From: Taeniopygia guttata
Taxonomy: Eukaryota; Chordata; Aves; Passeriformes; Estrildidae
NCBI RefSeq assembly: GCF_048771995.1
Contig: NC_133063.1
Span: 9,464,001-9,528,000 of the forward strand
DNA length: 64,000 nt
Direction: 5' to 3'
How positions within the stretch are numbered: position 1 is the stretch's first letter; each line of letters opens with the position of its first letter. This document shows positions 33,065-64,000 of this stretch, one piece after another. Both the position numbers and the translations under genes were made by a program. Under the pieces are notes generated by a model, which saw only the letters and a list, made by a program, of their open reading frames with translations, had not been told where the DNA came from and made no database searches.

Positions 33065-35440
33065 GGCTGCAGTAATTCACAAACTCATAGAATATGCTGA
33101 GTTGGAAGGGTCCATCAGGATCATTCTGTCCAACTCCTGGTCCTGCACAGCACCATCCCCATGAATCACACCATGTGCCCAAGAGTATTGCCCAAACTTT
33201 TCTTGAACTCTGTCAGGCTGTGACCACTTCCCTGGGGAGCCTGTTCCAGCACCCAACCACTCTCTGAGTGAAGGACCTTTTCTGATTGTGCAACCTAAAC
33301 CACCCCGACTCAGCTTCATGCCATTTCCTCAAGTCCTGTCACTGGTCACAAGAGTCAAGAGATCAGTGCCTGCCCCTTCACTTGTGAGGATGCTGAAAAT
33401 CACAATGAGGTCTCTCATCAGTCTCCTGCAGGCTGAACAGCACAAGTGACCTCCAGCTGCTCCTCATACGATTCCCCTCCAGACCCTTCACCAGTTTCAC
33501 TGCCTTTTGAGCATTCTCCAAAAGCATAATGTCTTTTTTATATTTTGGTATAGGTGAGGCACCCCCAGTGCAGAAGGGGACAATCCCCTCCCTTGCCCAG
33601 CTGCGATGCTGTGCCTGATGCACCCCAGGACATGGTGGCTCTCCTGGCAGCCAGGGCATTGCTCACTCACATTCAATTTGTCAATCAGGACCCCTAGGTC
33701 CCTTTCCATGGAGCTGCTCTCCAGCCTCTCATTCCCATCTATACACATACACAGGGTTGCTATGCCCCACTCACAGAATCTGGCACTTTCCCTCATTAAA
33801 CTTCATACAGGTGATGCCTGTTCAGCCCTCTCATCTGTCGAGGTCTCTCTGCAAGGCCGCTGAAGGAGTAGACAGCTTCTCCCAATTTAGTGTTGTTGGC
33901 AAACGTCCTCAGTATTCCTTCCAGTCCTGTGTCCAGGCCATTTATGAAGCTGTTGAAGAGCACAGGACTGAGGATAGAGCTCTGTGGAACCCCACCAGTG
34001 ACAGGTCACCAGTCTGATGTTGCCCCATTCACTGTTCCCCTTTGTGCCTGATCCTTGAGCCAGCTGCTCACCCACCACGTGATGCGTTATCCAGCTGTGG
34101 GCTGGATGTTTTGTCCAGAAAGATACTGACAGAGACAGTATGGAAAGCTTTACTGAAACCCAAAAAGATTACATCATCTGGCTTCCCCTGCTCAGCTAGG
34201 TGGGTTATGTTGCTGTAGAAGATCAGGTTGGACAAGCAGGACTTTCCCCTCATGAAGCTGTGGCGGCTGTGACTGAACACTGGGCTGTCCTCCAAGTGTT
34301 TTTCAGTACTCCCAGAACCATCTTTTCTACAATTTTACCCGGCAGTGAAGTGAGACTTCAGTGTAGTTTTAGGGGTCTTCCTTGTTTTCCTTCTTGAAAA
34401 CTGGGATAAATGTTCACTGGCTTCCAGTCAGCTGGAACCTCTCCAGATTCTCAAGACTGCTCAAAAACCATGGAGAGAGGCTTTGTGATGACATCAGCCA
34501 GCTCTTTGAGGATTCCTGGATGAATCCCATCAGGCCCCAGATTTGCAGGGAGCCAAATGGAGAAGATTCTGCATAAAAGGATCTTCAGGGTCAAAAGGGA
34601 ATTGATCTTTCTCAGTCATGGTCCTCCAGCTCAGGGCACTGAGACCCCCTTGGGGGTCCATCATCCGTGGCCCATCATCCATGTTAAAGACAGAGGCAAA
34701 GAAAGCCCTGTACAACCTCTGCCTTGCCCCTGTCCCTGCTTATGAGATGACTTTCCTCATACTCTAACAACTGGTGTTATTTCAACACTGCCTTTTGCCA
34801 TTAATGTAGTTGAAAAGACTTGTTTTTATTGTTCCTGTTTCTGGCCAGCTTCCACTCCAGTTGAGTTTTGGCTGCATAAATTTTCTAACTACAATGGGAA
34901 GCAGCATCTCTGCATTTTCCCCATGTTACCTGACCTTCATTGGGCATATACTTTACTTTTTCCCCTATTTCCAAGAGAAGATGCCTCACCTGCCTGACTT
35001 CCAACATTTAGGAATTGCCTGTTACAGTGCCCCTAGATAATGTTTAAAAAATGGCCAGCACTGATGGGACTGGAGCACCTGCCTGAACATTTTCCCAGAG
35101 GATTTTGCTTACTAGTTCCCTGAGCGGTCTGCTCTCCTCATGCTCAGAGCTGAGGTTTTCCTGAGATTTTCCCTCACATCAACAAAGATTTTAACAATTT
35201 CATGGTCACTGAGACCAAGATGGAGCCAATCTCCACTCACAACACCCTCTCTGTTGACAAGCAGTAGGTCAAGGAGGGAATCTTTCCCAGCTGGCTCCCT
35301 TCACTTCTGTAAAGCTGTCACCAAAGTTTTTAAGAATGTTACAGCCTGGGTTGTACCAGCTGTGTGATGGCTCCCAGTTGATTTCTGGCTAGTCCCCTGT
35401 AAGGCAGTTAATTTGGAAGTGTCCCCTAGATCCTCCAATC
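33065..35440 (-). mobile_element. Long CR1 LINE, 5'-truncated, endonuclease through 3' end
   Basis: On the minus strand, from high to low coordinates, it shows the end of the endonuclease (DSLLDLLLVNREG, LSDHEIVKI), a linker, and reverse transcriptase with RGKSCLSNLIF and a decayed VIFLGFSKAFHTVS catalytic region. A 3' end with the usual ending near 33065-33090 follows. About 2.4 kb remains, with several stops and shifts. Unlike its neighbour at 28.3-31.2 kb it keeps the reverse transcriptase region and lacks ORF1. Confidence 0.9.
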
Positions 35441-36850
35441 TTATGCTGTTAAATATATACATCTACCAAGGTTAGCAAACACTAGAATTGGACAAAAACT
35501 GCAGCAATGCCACTGCTCCTGAGAAGCCAAGCCTGTCTATTGTGTATGTAAGACTAAATAAGAAATTAGGAACTCCATCCTTTGTTAAGCAAGCTGTCAT
35601 TGCTGAATCAGTTGATAAGCACTGTGGCATGCAAGTCACGAATTTGCAAGGTGAATCAGTTGCAAGGAAATACCACATCTGAAAGTCAGATGATTGTGTG
35701 CACCACTGTGTGAGCTGTGGGAGAGAGAGGGTTACAGCAGCCACATGAGATAGAGACCTAGGGCTGCAGGCAGTAGTTGAAAGCAAGAAAGGAAAACAGA
35801 ATCACAAAAGAATACACAGGATGCAGTATCTTGTGGCAGTGATATGATTTACTCTAAGTTAGCAAGAGAAATTGTCAGCTAATTAATGAGAATGCCAGGA
35901 GACTCTCAAGGAGTGGTAACACAGGCTTGTGAGCAAAGGCAGACACTGCACAGGCTGAGGAAGCGACTGAGATGCTGTGACACAAAGGTGGGGAGCACAG
36001 ACCAGATCAGGAGAGAGGAGCAGGGCAATTCTGCTCTTCAGGCTAGGACTGGTCATGGCCAAACTAGTGATGATGCTGGAAGCTGCTCTGCTATATACTC
36101 ACGTGCAAAAATGTGACTTTGCAAGTATCTGAGCTCACAGATTGATACCTTTCTCTTTTCCAACACTTCCCAAATCCAAAAGGTATGCGTGTGAACCTGC
36201 ATGAGGATTCTCAAAAGCATGAATTAACCTTCAAATATGTCTGAGTATCTAGAACACCTGCTATAGATACAGCTATTAAAATGTCCTATGTAAATGAAAA
36301 CCTCTTAAATAACTACATCTGTCAACTGATTCCCTCCTTGACCTATATAGTTTACATTATCTTAAAACCAAAATCACACAACTCCACTTTTTTTTTCTTT
36401 CTTTTTGGTTTTGTTTTACTACCAATTTCTTGTGTGACCCTGGTTAATTAAACCAGCATAATTCAGGATGCATCACTTACTACAGTTGGGGCACTGCAAA
36501 AGTGTAACACATCTCTTCAGCTGATTCACAGTGCAAACAGTATGCCTAAGAAGCACTGCAAAGTTTCTTCTGGCTAAGTAAATAAGATCTTTAGAACACA
36601 AAGCTTTGAGTATGTTGAATTCTCACACTCTCAGAAATATGGTACAGCATTTCAGATCAGTTTCTGAGGCTCTCTCAACATAAGGATAAATAAAAAGTTG
36701 TGTGCTACAGTTAAGGTGGCAAAACACCTAAAACACAAGTGGCCTCTGCCAGTAATACTTCAATTTGCATGATGATGCACAGAAATATGCCCAGTAATAA
36801 AAGAAAACCATACACTCCTCAGAGAAAGAACAGAACAAAATTGTGTAAGT
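35441..36850. other. Intergenic between CR1 and RNF38 3' UTR, nothing recognised
   Basis: No gene, LTR or CR1 phrase was identified. Short open frames on both strands lack support. Confidence 0.45.
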
Positions 36851-39183
36851 GTACATCATACATTTATTACTGAACAACTCTTTCAACTCCAAAACTGGGC
36901 ACAGGGATTAAAAATAAAAATCCACTGCACTACCTAGTAAAGCATTACTAGTAACTCTCATAAAAAATGTACAAATTTTGTTAAAAATTTATCAACCTTT
37001 CAAATTATTTGGTTACAGATATTTATAACAAATTTAAAACTACATGTTAAATGATACAATAGCATATGATTTAAAGAAAACACTTAACAACATATGATTC
37101 CAACAAAAACCATAAGCTTTCATAATAATTAGAAAGTCTGAAACACAAGTAGCAAAATGAGGTAACAATGTACCAAAGGAAAAAACCACAGCTTTTACAA
37201 AGGCCCAAAGATAACTCAGTTGAAACTGTTTTCTACAATTAAAATTAGAACAGTTGTTAAGTCTCATCCCAAGTATTATGCATTGTGTTAACAGCTGTGA
37301 AGTCACATTCAAGTGCATGTACAAAATGACATACAACACATGGCCTTACTTCTTTTTCTAAAGAAAGCCAAAAAATGAGACACTGGAATTATCTGTAGGC
37401 CTTGATATCCACCAAAATGTCAAATTAAATTGACAGTTTATGCAAAAAACCACAGTAGTGCCAATATGATAAAGCAAACATATTGGAGGTTGGGTATTTT
37501 TGTTTTTTTGGATAAATAAGTCATTGGATGGCAGAAAGGCAACAAACATAAAAGAAGTGTTGCTGAATTCAGGTGCTATCAGGCACCACGGCAGCTGTGC
37601 ATAATACATGGCAGTTAAGAGCTCAACATAAATCCCCTGCCCTTGACAGCCCACCACAGAGCCTGTCTGAGCTAATTCAAAATACAAGCATGTGTGCTCT
37701 TTGTAGACACTAACCACGGGAAGCAAGTCCCCATTCACCCGAACAAACCCAAGAACCATTCCAGAAGAGACAAGCCATAACAGTGCAACAATTAACTGCA
37801 GGATTTTACCTACTTAGACCCTCCACCTCCTTGATCTCCCACTGTCTCAATGAACTTTAGTGGGGGAAAAGGAACATTTCTCCAGTTCCAGAAAGAGAAC
37901 TACTTTCCCTCAGCTTCAGAAGTATCTGTCCTGTTCACTTGATACCAAGTTTAGAAAAAGTACCCTCTTTCCATTCTTTGAACTGAATACTAAACACAAA
38001 AATGTTAAGTCATATTTAAATCTGACCATGGATTCTTTTTCTTTTGCAGTTATATAAAAGAGGCTAAGTTTTGTAAGACATACGTGGCATATGCTTTTTA
38101 AACGTAATCTTATTTGTTAAAAAAATAAATTTTATTACATGTAATTTAACCTGCTATTTTCCTATTGTGAAAAGCCTATTCTTTAACTCCACTGGAAGAG
38201 AGGAAAAAGAAATTCTAGTATTTTGAAGTGGAATTAACAGCATTTTTATTTATTTAGTGTTCCTATGTAAGGACAGGTATATAAAGCGCCACTGCTTTTC
38301 AGAACTACCTGCATAACTAAACAGAGGGAAAAACAACTGAAACAGGGCAAAATTGTGCTTCTATTTAGCTGCACCAAGAGCTGTGACTGATACATTGATA
38401 AAGTAACTTGTAAATCAGCCATTAAGAAATCCAGACATACGATAAAATCCCCAAGGTTACTCATGTATGAAGAATGAATGCATTCTTTAGTGGTACACAC
38501 TTAAAGCCTCCAGTGAGGGGGAAGCATAACAGCTGTTTGAATAGTTACAGGATTGTTATACTAACAAGAACTCCAAGGATTTTTTTTAGCTTAATTTTGT
38601 GTGTGCACTGACATTCCCTGGGTTTTGTGTGATCATTCCAAGTATTGCTGCGAGATTCCTGTGGATGTGATCTTTTAGCATGTGCTTTTATATAAAAGAA
38701 AAAAGAAAAAAAAAGTGATAGCTCCAAACAATATAGCAATCTACCTTACATAGATCCTTCAGATACTGTGAGTGGGGATGAATGGTTTGAGTGTGTGTTT
38801 GCCTGAGAGGGTGACTGAAGTGTGCTTGTGACCAGGTCTGCCTACATGTTTGAGAATTTATATACCAGCATGTACTAAGAACGTATGTGTGCAGTAATAA
38901 TTATGCTGCAATGTATAATCTTTATTTGAACAGTACTAGTACTGTACACTGGTTCCTCTCCTCGTGCTTGCACAATGCGATGGGTGCAGCAATTACAGAC
39001 ATACAGTATTTTATCCCAAACGCAATTTACAAGTGTATAGACCTTTCTATCCCCTAACTGTGAAGACTAATTATAAGCTTTATAACTGATTAAGTCACAC
39101 AGTGCAAAGTAAGGTCCATTGACCCTTTTGTGTAAAGGGTAGGCTGGAAGCCACATGGGTAGGTAAGTTCAATAGAGAGTTTA

Positions 39184-39271
39184 TATATACAAGTGTATAC
39201 ATATATACAGAAACATATATTCTGTGTATACATATATACAGAAACATATATTCTGTGTATACATATATACA
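39184..39271 (-). promoter_or_regulatory. RNF38: Four Pumilio-type UGUAUAUA sites in RNF38 mRNA
   Basis: On the transcript strand TGTATATA occurs at 39184-39191, 39202-39209, 39233-39240 and 39264-39271. The last three are carried by the 31-bp repeat. UGUANAUA is the established PUM1/PUM2 binding consensus, which usually lowers mRNA stability or translation. That these sites act is inference. Confidence 0.5.
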
Positions 39272-39277
39272 GAAACA
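39193..39277. repeat. 31-bp tandem repeat, 2.8 copies, in RNF38 3' UTR
   Basis: Units start at 39193, 39224 and 39255 and are identical by eye: GTGTATACATATATACAGAA plus 11 further bases. The array begins about 30 bases past the RNF38 stop. Confidence 0.95.
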
Positions 39278-39306
39278 CCCAAACCAGATTTGTGCTCTTG
39301 GATTGG

Positions 39307-64000
<24,694 letters not shown>

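Larger units (their letters stand above)
36860..39306 (-). other. RNF38: RNF38 3' UTR (probable extent)
   Basis: Downstream of the stop the AT-rich minus strand has no repeats for about 2.4 kb and reaches an AATAAA at 36863-36868. The human transcript also has a 3' UTR of several kilobases. A second signal occurs near 38247-38256. A 133-codon open frame at 37358-37759 lies inside and is not thought to be coding. Confidence 0.5.

Noticed and set aside
37358-37759. 133-codon minus-strand open frame downstream of RNF38
   Set aside because: It lies in the probable RNF38 3' UTR, and I see no family match or conserved motif.
39193-39277. Evenly spaced 31-bp repeats resembling a CRISPR array
   Set aside because: The units are contiguous with no spacers and lie in the 3' UTR of a vertebrate gene.

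Overview
The window is vertebrate nuclear DNA and almost certainly from a bird, probably a songbird. It holds three interrupted protein genes with GT-AG introns, at least ten CR1 LINE copies in both orientations, and bird-type retroviral LTR fossils. No bacterial-style operon, CRISPR array, rRNA or tRNA was seen. All placements come from reading the sequence by eye; repeat families and edges are approximate.

Layout: (1) 1-7674, plus strand: NANS (sialic acid synthase), entered near the end of its first coding exon and complete from there to its stop. (2) 7675-10343: the tail-to-tail gap holding the 3' UTRs of NANS and TRIM14. (3) 10344-20258, minus strand: a complete six-exon TRIM14 (B-box, coiled coil, PRY-SPRY antiviral adaptor; about 463 residues) with a CpG-island promoter. 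(4) 20400-36850: a repeat-rich gap with an ERVK-like LTR just upstream of TRIM14, further LTR-like pieces, a decayed retroviral pol remnant, a long plus-strand CR1 at about 28.3-31.2 kb and a long minus-strand CR1 at about 33.1-35.4 kb. (5) About 36850-64000, minus strand: RNF38 (RING-H2 E3 ligase), ten coding exons with its stop and a long 3' UTR; the N-terminal roughly 60 residues lie beyond the right edge. Its introns carry four more CR1 copies.

The three genes are not one pathway. NANS makes sialic acid precursors, TRIM14 supports innate antiviral signalling, and RNF38 is a ubiquitin ligase. NANS and TRIM14 are also neighbours in mammals, so that pair is conserved synteny.

I found no clear new biological system. 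The most unusual locus is TRIM14, which repeats have remodelled: five tandem 27-bp units code for its N-terminus right up to the first zinc ligand of the B-box, an LTR in the sense orientation lies about 0.2 kb upstream of its start codon, intron 1 holds a roughly 440-bp purine-only microsatellite and another LTR, and intron 5 is mostly a 155-bp tandem repeat plus a CR1. Also notable are a 31-bp tandem repeat just after the RNF38 stop that multiplies Pumilio-type sites, and an unidentified 154-codon open frame in an RNF38 intron.
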